Assembly: GCA_905181865.1 (NCBI GenBank)
Contig: CAJIZG010000001.1
Span: forward strand, 726,965-790,964
Origin: Urechidicola croceus
GTDB taxonomy: Bacteria > Bacteroidota > Bacteroidia > Flavobacteriales > Flavobacteriaceae
DNA length: 64,000 nt
Direction: 5' to 3'
Positions 54,331-62,176 of the stretch are shown here, piece after piece; position 1 is the stretch's first letter; every line of letters starts with the position of its first letter. The notes under the pieces are model-generated. The model saw nothing but the letters and a program-made list of their open reading frames with translations, made no database searches and had not been told where the DNA came from. Both the position numbers and the translations under genes were made by a program.

Positions 54331-55602
54331 TTAAGATGATTCTTTATTCTCTGAAATTTTTAAATAAATTTCATCAATTTTTGTTGATGAGGCTGTCAAA
54401 ATAATAAATTCATAATTCCCAATTAGAATGACTTCTTTTTCGGTAGGAATATTTTCAGAATGATAGACAACTAAACCTCCTAAGGTCTCATATGCTTCAT
54501 CTTCTGGCAACTTTAAACTATAAGTTTCATTCAAATAATCTACCTCTAATCTTGCTGAAAACTTATATTCATTTTCATTAATCATAACTTCCTTCAACTC
54601 CAAAGTATCATGCTCATCTTCAATTTCGCCAAACAATTCTTCTACAATATCCTCTACTGTGAGCAAACCAGAAGTTCCTCCATATTCATCTAACACCACC
54701 GCTAAACTTTTCTTCTTTTTGGTCAACACATTCAAAATATCATTAATCATCATACTCTCCGGTATAAACTCCACAGGCAGTATAATAGATCTTAAACTTT
54801 TAGGTTTTTTAAACATATCAAATGCGTGCACATAACCTAGAATCTCATCCAATGAATTTTTATAAACTATAATTTTCGTATAGCCCGTTTCTATAAATAG
54901 GTTCTTTGCCGCACTTAATGTTTCACCAATGTCCAATGCCAATATTTCTATTCGAGGAATCATTACTTCTCGGGCCTTTACATCGTTAAAAACCAATGCA
55001 TTTTGAAATATTTGAATTTCTGAATCCAACTCTTCATTTCCATTCGTTTTTTTAATTTGCTCGGTAATATACATTTCTAATTCAGCTTTACTAAATTCAG
55101 TTTGTTCAACATCATCACTGGTATTAAATAATACCCATAAACAAAAATCTGAAATAGCCGTCATAAACTCTGATATAAAATGGAATAGTAAGAAAAAGAA
55201 ATAGGCCGGTACCGCAAATATTTTTAAAAAATCGTCAGCATAAATTCTAAAAATAGCTTTTGGAATAAATTCAGCGGTTACCAAAATAAGAATTGTAGAA
55301 ATAAACGTTTGAATAAGTAATAATGTAAATTCATTGAAAAAATCTATTGGAAAAAGTTCTACTAAAAACTCTCCCATAAAAAAACTATAGACAACCAAAG
55401 CAATATTATTCCCTACCAACATAGTAGTAATAAATTTTGAAGATTTCTGTGTTAGCCTTGTTAGGATTTTGGCTATAAAACCCTCGCGCTTCTTTTCGAG
55501 TTCTATATGCATTTTATTTGCAGAAACAAATGCAATTTCCATCCCTGAAAAAAAAGCGGACAATAAAATAGATATGACAATTACGATAAGTTGTAATTCC
55601 AT
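54331..55602 (-). CDS. CNNM/CorC (HlyC) family transporter-associated protein
   Basis: 423 residues. N-terminal DUF21 membrane domain (ISILLSAFFSGMEIAFVSAN, three to four helices), CBS pair (VMIPRIEILALDIGETLSAA, LGYVHAFDMFKKPKSL, VVLDEYGGTSGLLTVEDIVE), and a C-terminal CorC_HlyC domain (FSARLEVDYLNETYSLKLPE). Implicated in Mg/Co transport. The gliding protein GldE has the same domains, but the lptC neighbour points to the generic hemolysin-like member. Confidence 0.9.
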   Translation of the reverse strand: MELQLIVIVISILLSAFFSGMEIAFVSANKMHIELEKKREGFIAKILTRLTQKSSKFITTMLVGNNIALVVYSFFMGEFLVELFPIDFFNEFTLLLIQTFISTILILVTAEFIPKAIFRIYADDFLKIFAVPAYFFFLLFHFISEFMTAISDFCLWVLFNTSDDVEQTEFSKAELEMYITEQIKKTNGNEELDSEIQIFQNALVFNDVKAREVMIPRIEILALDIGETLSAAKNLFIETGYTKIIVYKNSLDEILGYVHAFDMFKKPKSLRSIILPVEFIPESMMINDILNVLTKKKKSLAVVLDEYGGTSGLLTVEDIVEELFGEIEDEHDTLELKEVMINENEYKFSARLEVDYLNETYSLKLPEDEAYETLGGLVVYHSENIPTEKEVILIGNYEFIILTASSTKIDEIYLKISENKESS

Positions 55603-55610
55603 AAAAATAA

Positions 55611-55802
55611 TTAATTCTGATTAAACCTATCTTCCCTTTTCTTTCTGAATTTTCGTCTGAAAAAAAACATAAACACGGCAAGTGCCATCAATATTAAATA
55701 CACATAAGACTTATCCTCTCCCCATACCTGGTAGGCTTCGTAACCAAAAATTACTCCTACAAATAAATATCCTATTTCAAAAATTCTTCCTACTTTATTC
55801 AT
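55611..55802 (-). CDS. Small membrane protein, 63 residues
   Basis: Two hydrophobic helices (IGYLFVGVIFGYEAY and YVYLILMALAVFMFFF) and a basic tail RRKFRKKREDRF. Lies between lptC (5-base gap) and the CNNM gene (8-base gap), so it is clearly co-transcribed and real. I recall a similar small ORF at this place in other Flavobacteriaceae; no function known. Confidence 0.75.
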   Translation of the reverse strand: MNKVGRIFEIGYLFVGVIFGYEAYQVWGEDKSYVYLILMALAVFMFFFRRKFRKKREDRFNQN

Positions 55803-55807
55803 TTTTC

Positions 55808-56386
55808 CTAATTTTCTTTCAACTCCAAATTCCCTCGATTATTACTTGAAGTAAACTGACTCAAATCTTCACTTGTATCAAATCCAACTCCATAAATAGT
55901 ATCCGTTTCTGTATACAATGTAAACGGCTCTTCTGTAAAATAATATTTTGTTCTCTGATCCCAATACAATTGTTCGGTAATCAATTTTTTCCGCTCATTA
56001 ATGTTTTCTATCTGAACCTTCCCTCTAATCTCTAATATACTAATATTTGTTTTTCTAGTACCAGCATACGATATTGCATAGTTCCCAACAATAACTAAAG
56101 AATCTTTATTTTTATCAATACTAACGATTCTTACACCTTCAGGAAACTCTGAATAAGGGTGCTCTTTTCGGTTGCTGTAATCGTGTAATAAAGGAGCCGT
56201 AAATCGCAAGTCAACACGTCCAGAGTCCGTATGAACATTAAATACGTTTTCAGCAACGCCAACAGGTAAATTTTTATCTGCTAAAAAATCACGCACCTCC
56301 TGAATATCATTACCACATGAAAAAAGCATTGCTGATGTACACACAACAGCAATGCTTTTTATAATATGTTTTAAATATTTCGTCAT
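55808..56386 (-). CDS. lptC: LPS export protein LptC
   Basis: 192 residues. Lipobox-like MLFSCG (Cys ~24), beta-jellyroll typical of LptC: VAENVFNVHTDSGRVDLRFT, YSEFPEGVRI, KKLITEQLYWDQRTKYYFTE, YGVGFDTSEDLSQF (the GxGFDxxxD motif). Bridges LptB2FG to LptA in moving lipopolysaccharide to the outer membrane. Genes around it run in one leftward operon from coaX to the CNNM gene. Confidence 0.92.
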   Translation of the reverse strand: MTKYLKHIIKSIAVVCTSAMLFSCGNDIQEVRDFLADKNLPVGVAENVFNVHTDSGRVDLRFTAPLLHDYSNRKEHPYSEFPEGVRIVSIDKNKDSLVIVGNYAISYAGTRKTNISILEIRGKVQIENINERKKLITEQLYWDQRTKYYFTEEPFTLYTETDTIYGVGFDTSEDLSQFTSSNNRGNLELKEN

Positions 56387-56417
56387 TAAACAAATATACT
56401 AAATATTTATACCATTT

Positions 56418-57782
56418 TTATCTTAAACGAACCTTCACCGTTTCTCCAATCCAACAACCTACTTTAAAAGAATCACCGTCTTTAATTCCATCAGCAAACC
56501 CCATTGCTTTTGTAGGAATATTTGATTTATAACTCTTGATATACTTTCTTGCTGAAGAACCAATACTTGGATCTACTGCTACCGCTCTTTCCGCCTTATT
56601 CAGAGCAGCTACATACACCATTCGCTTTGCAAATTCATTATCACCACAAGAATTTGCACTACTAGCATATAATGAAGATATTAATATGTATGCCTTCCCA
56701 TAACTAGGGTTACTCGCTATGGCATCTGTCGCATATTTTCTTGCACTACTATAGCGCTTTTTCTTGGCCTCATCGGCACCGATCTGCAATAAATAGCGCG
56801 CCTTTCTAATTGGGTCGACCTCTAACTCAATTGCCTTTTTACGCATTGCTAATGCCTCTTCAGTTTTACCTTTCCTTTCTAATATTCCAGATAAGAAAAT
56901 ATAAGAATTAGATGACGGATCTGCAGCGGCATATGCTTCTGCTAATTCTTCATATAAAGCATCCTCCGTGCACTCCTTCGCATTCATTTTAGATACTGCA
57001 CGTCTCAACCATGTAGCATTATTTCTATTGGCTCCAAAATCTCTTCTATATAAAGGAATAATTCTATCGCACGTTAAAAACTCTTCTATTCTGTTTTCGA
57101 GTCCAGACACAACAATACCTATATTATTTAATCTTCCTGCTGCAACTCTTTTTGATCTGGCCTCTTTACTACTTAAGGTTTCACCACCTTCTTCTTTGGC
57201 AATTAAAGCACTCAATCTCTTTTGATATTCACCTGTTTTATTATCTTGAATATCAAGAATTTCATCATAAGTATCTAATATTTTCTGCGCATTAATTTCT
57301 TTATTTCTTTCTAATATAACTTCAAAGAATAAGAATATATTTTTTGGCGATATATCTTCTGGATTCGCTTTATAAGCTTTATCTAAAACCTGAAATATCT
57401 GTTCTCTAGAAATATCGTTTTCTGATAAAAAAGAGGCGAAATCATTATAAACTTTTCCCGCGTCATCAGCGAAATGTAAAAGCCTTTGATCCACTAATGT
57501 ATTCATAAACTTCATACCTTCCACTTTTTGCCCTTGAGCGATCATATTATCTACAATCTTATAACCAAATTTATAAATGTTCACTGAAAGTGTAGGACAA
57601 TTCTCCAATAAATTTAATAAACGAACTTTTGCTTCCTTAAAATTCTTAGCTGTAACATCTCCCTTGAACAAATTGTACTCTACAGTACATGCCTGTTTGT
57701 CTAACTCCTGTGGAAACGCAATTGCATTAAAACTAATTAGCATCAAAAACAATCCCATGATTAATTTTGTAATTTGTTTCAT
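56418..57782 (-). CDS. Secreted tetratricopeptide-repeat protein
   Basis: 454 residues with signal peptide (cleavage near IAFA/QE). TPR-like pairs at ~90-180 and ~280-400 (EALAMRKKAIELEVDPIRKA, SSARKYATDAIASNPSYGKA, LNKAERAVAVDPSIGSSARK). C-terminus ends in beta sequence GCWIGETVKVRLR. Conserved between lptC and a FadL-like protein in related genomes. Probably a periplasmic assembly/scaffold protein; no catalytic motif. Confidence 0.82.
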   Translation of the reverse strand: MKQITKLIMGLFLMLISFNAIAFPQELDKQACTVEYNLFKGDVTAKNFKEAKVRLLNLLENCPTLSVNIYKFGYKIVDNMIAQGQKVEGMKFMNTLVDQRLLHFADDAGKVYNDFASFLSENDISREQIFQVLDKAYKANPEDISPKNIFLFFEVILERNKEINAQKILDTYDEILDIQDNKTGEYQKRLSALIAKEEGGETLSSKEARSKRVAAGRLNNIGIVVSGLENRIEEFLTCDRIIPLYRRDFGANRNNATWLRRAVSKMNAKECTEDALYEELAEAYAAADPSSNSYIFLSGILERKGKTEEALAMRKKAIELEVDPIRKARYLLQIGADEAKKKRYSSARKYATDAIASNPSYGKAYILISSLYASSANSCGDNEFAKRMVYVAALNKAERAVAVDPSIGSSARKYIKSYKSNIPTKAMGFADGIKDGDSFKVGCWIGETVKVRLR

Positions 57783-57801
57783 TCTATTGATTTATTAATT
57801 A

Positions 57802-59103
57802 TTAATATATTTTTTTCGGCTTAAACCATTTATTCCCTAATGTTAGTCCAAGTCTGAAATTAAAGAATTTTTCCTTCACCAAGCCATTATCGCTAGCTCC
57901 GCGCTGTCCGAATTCAAATCCTAGGTTCATTGTAGACAACTGCGCTCCTATTGGAATACCAACTCCAAAAGACATGCCAAACTGATCAATCGCTGTAAAT
58001 TCATTTCCAGTTCCTGTGCCGTCAACCATCATCCCTGTGTTTTCAAAATTAAAACCCCAACGATAAATTACGCGATCCCAATAACTTGAAATAGAGTTAT
58101 ACCTTGGAATATAATATCCTCCAACAGCTATGCTACTTGCCGCTTGATATCTTAACTGAGGATTGTATGTTTTCAGATTACCTGTTAATTCAATAGCCTC
58201 TCTAAAACTATAATCAATACCCGCAGACCATTTATTATTCTTACCAATAGAAATCCCAATACTCGTTTTTAATGGCGTTTTATAAGTTCCTCTGGCCGTT
58301 TCATTCAAAATGGTGTCTTTGGGGATACTTATGGATCCTGTACTTACTGTATATAAATACTCACTTCCTTTTGAATCTAAACTTGACTCAAGTCCAATGT
58401 TTGCCCCAAAATTAGCAAACATATTTTTCTTTAATTTTTTCTCGTAAATAAAACCAACTTCATAAGACAAACCTTCTACATCAGATATCACTTCATATTT
58501 TGTACCGAATTGAATATCCTTTTTCCGATTTGTAATACTTTTTTCAACGGTTCCAAATAAATACTCAGCTTCAACCCCAATACTAAATCCTGAAATCACT
58601 TCATAACCACCTCCAAGAAACACGCGATTTGTACCTCCATCTCCATTATAAATAGAGGCTTCAATAGGTTCTTCTGCGCTATCATACACAATACTTTCGA
58701 TACCATAACCGATGGTTGTCTTAGGCTGAAACCCAAATGCTATACCTCCCTTAGGCTCCGAAAACCCCTTTGGACCAATAGGAATCCCTAGTGCTAAATA
58801 AGATAAATATGCATTTGAGGATGTTTCTTTTCCTTTAGTATCTTCAAACGACATTGCTCTGTTTTCAACGGCTAGCGTATATGTTGTTAATCTTAACGAA
58901 GACAACGAAGCAGGATTATTGAAATTTAAATTATATAGGTTACTACTTGAAGTACCAACACCACCCATACTCATTTCCTCAACAGTCCTTTCAGCTAATT
59001 CATCACCGATTCCTAAACCAGAATATGGAGACGAATTTGTTTGCTGAGCAAAGTTATGTATGCCTACTAATACTAAAACTAGTACCGATATCTTTTTAAT
59101 CAT
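57802..59103 (-). CDS. Outer-membrane beta-barrel protein (FadL-like)
   Basis: 433 residues with signal peptide (cleavage after NFAQ). N-terminal QQTNSSPYSGLGIGDEL and SSSNLYNLNFNNPASLSSLR resemble FadL-family OMP N-termini (hatch with NPA motif), followed by alternating amphipathic strands ending KFFNFRLGLTLGNKWF. Likely transports or binds a hydrophobic compound. Its ATG overlaps the coaX stop by 8 bases. Confidence 0.82.
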   Translation of the reverse strand: MIKKISVLVLVLVGIHNFAQQTNSSPYSGLGIGDELAERTVEEMSMGGVGTSSSNLYNLNFNNPASLSSLRLTTYTLAVENRAMSFEDTKGKETSSNAYLSYLALGIPIGPKGFSEPKGGIAFGFQPKTTIGYGIESIVYDSAEEPIEASIYNGDGGTNRVFLGGGYEVISGFSIGVEAEYLFGTVEKSITNRKKDIQFGTKYEVISDVEGLSYEVGFIYEKKLKKNMFANFGANIGLESSLDSKGSEYLYTVSTGSISIPKDTILNETARGTYKTPLKTSIGISIGKNNKWSAGIDYSFREAIELTGNLKTYNPQLRYQAASSIAVGGYYIPRYNSISSYWDRVIYRWGFNFENTGMMVDGTGTGNEFTAIDQFGMSFGVGIPIGAQLSTMNLGFEFGQRGASDNGLVKEKFFNFRLGLTLGNKWFKPKKIY

Positions 59104-59827
59104 TCTTGCTATTATAAGTCAAAATAGTATTCAAACCTTCCAATAAAAAATTTGGAGTGGCAAATATGCCATTTTTTAATCGCTTAGCCAAGAAATATGT
59201 GTCTCCACCTGTTAAAATAGGTGTTAATTTTTCATATTCTAATTTATAAGCATCTATTATTCCTATTATTTCAGCAATTACACCATTTACAACACCAGAA
59301 TGCATAGAGTCTTCTGTAGAATTACCAATCAACCCGTTCGTCTTCTTGGGTGACAATAATGGTAATTTTTCTGTAAAGGTATGCATAGCCTTATATCGCA
59401 TAGTCAAACCCGGAGAGATAGCGCCTCCTCTATAAATTTTATCTGCTCCTATAAAATCATACGTAATACATGTTCCTGCATCAATAACTAAAACATTTTG
59501 GTTCGGATACTTATGAACTGCAGAAGCAATTACTGCCAATCTATCTACACCCAGCGTATTGGACGTTGAATACTCGTTTTGAAACGGTAACTTAGTTGTA
59601 GAGTTTAACTGTAAAATTGGAAATAATTGTGCGATTTCTAAGAGTTCATTTTCAGAAATTACTCTGACCGACGCTATAATACCCTGATCAATTTTATGTC
59701 TTTTCGCTATTTTTTCTAATCCAATCAAAATCTCTTTTGGCGCTAAAAAACCATTCCAATAAATGCTATCTCCTTTAAAAAGAGCTACTTTAATTTTTGT
59801 GTTTCCTATATCAATTATTAAATTCAT
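59096..59827 (-). CDS. coaX: Type III pantothenate kinase
   Basis: 243 residues. ASKHA fold: MNLIIDIGNTKIKVALFKGD (phosphate 1), NTLGVDRLA, VLVIDAGTCITYDFI (phosphate 2), YRGGAISPGLTMRYKAMH. First step of coenzyme A synthesis, ATP plus pantothenate. First gene of the leftward coaX-OMP-TPR-lptC-CNNM block. Confidence 0.95.
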   Translation of the reverse strand: MNLIIDIGNTKIKVALFKGDSIYWNGFLAPKEILIGLEKIAKRHKIDQGIIASVRVISENELLEIAQLFPILQLNSTTKLPFQNEYSTSNTLGVDRLAVIASAVHKYPNQNVLVIDAGTCITYDFIGADKIYRGGAISPGLTMRYKAMHTFTEKLPLLSPKKTNGLIGNSTEDSMHSGVVNGVIAEIIGIIDAYKLEYEKLTPILTGGDTYFLAKRLKNGIFATPNFLLEGLNTILTYNSKND

Positions 59828-59878
59828 CTTGAAATATAATTAAAGATCAAATTTACAAATGATTTTTTAGATTTTGTT

Positions 59879-59909
59879 TTGATTAAACTAAAAAATACTA
59901 TTATATTTG
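59879..59909 (+). promoter_or_regulatory. tRNA-Phe promoter
   Basis: TTG at 59879-59881, 20-base spacer, TATATTTG at 59902-59909, 18 bases upstream of the mature tRNA. Good match to the Bacteroidota consensus. Confidence 0.65.
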
Positions 59910-59927
59910 CACCCGCAATTAAGCAAT

Positions 59928-60000
59928 GGTACCTTAGCTCAGTTGGTAGAGCAAAGGACTGAAAATCCTTGTGTCCCTGGTTCGATTCCTGGAGGTACCA
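59928..60000 (+). tRNA. tRNA-Phe (anticodon GAA)
   Basis: 73 bases. Acceptor GGTACCT/AGGTACC, D-arm AGCTCAGTTGGTAGAGC, anticodon loop CTGAAAA with GAA, T-arm with TTCGATT, discriminator A at 60000. CCA is not encoded. Single tRNA followed by a terminator. Confidence 0.97.
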
Positions 60001-60009
60001 CAAAATTAT

Positions 60010-60048
60010 CCCGTAACTCATTTATAAACAATGATTTACGGGTTTTTT
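60010..60048 (+). terminator. Intrinsic terminator after tRNA-Phe
   Basis: CCCGTAA and TTACGGG enclose an inner CATT-TATAAAC-AATG stem, then T6. Confidence 0.82.
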
Positions 60049-60138
60049 GGTTTTTAGGGTTGCTCCAAAGGTTGCTCGGGAGGTATAAAAAGATAACTGA
60101 AAACTGGTTATATTAGACTCCTAAAGTTAAGTTTCTGG

Positions 60139-60273
60139 TTACTTAGTCCGCTTTTTATTCATACCATCATTATCTCCAATAAATGAATTAATTAACCCAA
60201 ATACTGAGTTGGTATTTAAGTTTCGATATGTTCTGTCTTCAGGGTCTATGACTATCCCCTCTAGTATGTACAT
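60139..60273 (-). CDS. Possible 44-residue ORF downstream of tRNA-Phe
   Basis: MYILEGIVIDPEDRTYRNLN then TNSVFGLINSFIGDNDGMNK. Composition is protein-like and acidic, but there is no family match by eye and no good promoter. The 60050-60320 stretch otherwise holds nothing recognisable; no integrase is present. Confidence 0.3.
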   Translation of the reverse strand: MYILEGIVIDPEDRTYRNLNTNSVFGLINSFIGDNDGMNKKRTK

Positions 60274-60321
60274 TTGTATTAAGTTAAAACTCAAATAGTA
60301 ATTAATTTAATATTTGTATGT

Positions 60322-60732
60322 TTGAAAAGTATAATAAGTAATATTGATGAAAGTATAGAAGAGATTAAGGAATCTGATTACAGCATTGAAGATTATTCTC
60401 AAAGCAAAACCTGCTATATCGATATCCCGGTAAAGAATGGCAGTGATTACGACCCTTTTATCACCCTGAGGGTAACAAATGCTGATGACAAGAAAGCGGC
60501 TATTCCTTATCTCGGATTTTTTAAAGGAGATGTGATTTACAGCAACGTGGTTTGGAAAACCAAACATGATATTGCTACACCGCCTTTTCGGGGTGGTTTT
60601 GATTACGGATACAATCCACCGCTCTTGTCGGGACAAAATGTGATTTTGATTCAGCTAGAAATGGATAAGGAACTGCCAACCGAATGGGATTTCTCTGTTG
60701 TGGGTGGCATTGAGAAATTAAAATTTTTGTAA
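60322..60732 (+). CDS. Hypothetical protein (possible C-terminal fragment), 136 residues
   Basis: Begins at TTG 60322; the frame is open back to 60283. No signal peptide. Beta-rich sequence with PFITLRVTNADDKKAAIPYL and PPFRGGFDYGYNPPLLSGQN, reminiscent of an immunoglobulin-like end domain. It directly precedes the first sulfatase by ~30 bases and starts abruptly, so it may be the tail of a larger gene cut when this locus was inserted after tRNA-Phe. Function unknown. Confidence 0.5.
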   Translation: MKSIISNIDESIEEIKESDYSIEDYSQSKTCYIDIPVKNGSDYDPFITLRVTNADDKKAAIPYLGFFKGDVIYSNVVWKTKHDIATPPFRGGFDYGYNPPLLSGQNVILIQLEMDKELPTEWDFSVVGGIEKLKFL

Positions 60733-60762
60733 ATCGAATCATTTAAAATAGTGAAGCAAAAA

Positions 60763-62151
60763 ATGAAACAGAATCGAAAGATTATTTTAATATTGATACA
60801 TATATTCCTTTGCGGAAATATTTTTTCACAATCAGATCATAAGGAATCGTCCAAACCAAATATCATTTTTATCCTATCGGATGATATTTCACCCAGAGAC
60901 TATGCCTTATATGGAGGAAAAACAATATCTCCAGTATTGGATAAGATGGGCAATGAGGGTTTATATTTTAAGACCGCTTGGGCAACACCAAGGTGCATTC
61001 CAACCCGTGCTATGTTATTGACTGGAAAGTATGCTTTTCGTACCAAAGTGTATGAAAATCAGATTAACCCTCGAGGAGATGATGGTTTTATCAAACCGCT
61101 AGGTGAACGCTTTCCAAATACACTAGGTTCACTAATGACAGCGAACGGATACCGCACGGCTATGATCGGCAAAATTCAGACCGGAACCGTGCAGAGCTAT
61201 GGCTTTGAGCGCTGGTGTCTGGTGAATCACCCGGAAGGGAATAAATCTTTTGATATGAGACATTCGGATAATGATGTAGATGGCATTCGGGTGGTGAAAC
61301 AAAATGTACACAGTACCGATTTTCTCTTTGACTACTTACATGATTTTACGGCAGAAAAATCTGAAGATCCGTGGTTTGTTTACATGCCCTTAAACCTGCC
61401 TCACTCCGTGCGCAATCCCGACAACCCAGATAAATGGGGTCCTCCATGGGTACCAGTGTTAGATGAAAATTGGCAGAAAACCGGCGAAATGGTGCAAAAT
61501 GATTTCGAGGCATGCATCCGCTATATGGACTATAAGATTGGAAAATTTATAGATCACCTAAAGACAACAGGGCAACTTGAAAACACCATCATTATGTATG
61601 CTGGAGACAATGGCACCAACAGCTATGGAAAATCCAATCCCGACACCGAAAAAGGGCCGAGGGTTCCCTTTGTGGTGTATGCACCGGGCTATGTGAAACC
61701 TATGGGAGCCAGTGATGAACTTATAGATCTAACCGATGTTATACCCACCTGTGTTGAACTCGCTGGAGGAACCTTGCCAGCAGGAGATGTCTTTGACGGA
61801 CACAGTTTTGCTCCCTTAATCATGGGGCAGCCATTTACTGGTCGAGACTGGATATTTACCCAATGGTATGGATGCCGTTGGTTACGAACAAAACAGTGGT
61901 TGATTGATGGACGTGGAAAGTTTTACGATTGTGGTAATGAGCGTAATGAATGGGTAAAAGGAGCCTTTAAGGATGTAACCCTATCTACAGATAGCAATAT
62001 AATTGAAGTACGAAAAGACCTGGAAGAAATTTTGAAAACAATGCCGGCTCCAGATTATAACGATCCTGAACTGAAAGCCCAATGGGAGAAGCAATGGCTA
62101 AACAGCAAGAAGTTTGTTGAACCCTATGTGCCAACATATTTGAATAATTAA
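60763..62151 (+). CDS. Secreted sulfatase, family S1
   Basis: 462 residues from ATG 60763 (GTG 60751 possible). Signal peptide (ILILIHIFLCGNIFSQS). Formylglycine site C78-I-P-T-R in ATPRCIPTRAMLLTGKY, metal ligands in IIFILSDDISPRD and MYAGDNGTNSYG, and K in MIGKIQTG. Removes sulfate esters from glycans. Needs an anaerobic-type or other formylglycine maturase encoded elsewhere. The shortened sequence after the catalytic core lacks the full S1 C-terminal subdomain but ends cleanly. Confidence 0.92.
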   Translation: MKQNRKIILILIHIFLCGNIFSQSDHKESSKPNIIFILSDDISPRDYALYGGKTISPVLDKMGNEGLYFKTAWATPRCIPTRAMLLTGKYAFRTKVYENQINPRGDDGFIKPLGERFPNTLGSLMTANGYRTAMIGKIQTGTVQSYGFERWCLVNHPEGNKSFDMRHSDNDVDGIRVVKQNVHSTDFLFDYLHDFTAEKSEDPWFVYMPLNLPHSVRNPDNPDKWGPPWVPVLDENWQKTGEMVQNDFEACIRYMDYKIGKFIDHLKTTGQLENTIIMYAGDNGTNSYGKSNPDTEKGPRVPFVVYAPGYVKPMGASDELIDLTDVIPTCVELAGGTLPAGDVFDGHSFAPLIMGQPFTGRDWIFTQWYGCRWLRTKQWLIDGRGKFYDCGNERNEWVKGAFKDVTLSTDSNIIEVRKDLEEILKTMPAPDYNDPELKAQWEKQWLNSKKFVEPYVPTYLNN

Positions 62152-62176
62152 TATGTCTAATACAAATTAAAGTAAT

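Noticed and set aside
54331..55602. Gliding motility gene gldE
   Set aside because: Domain content agrees, but neighbours are lptC and ppiD rather than gldD, so the specific name is not supported.
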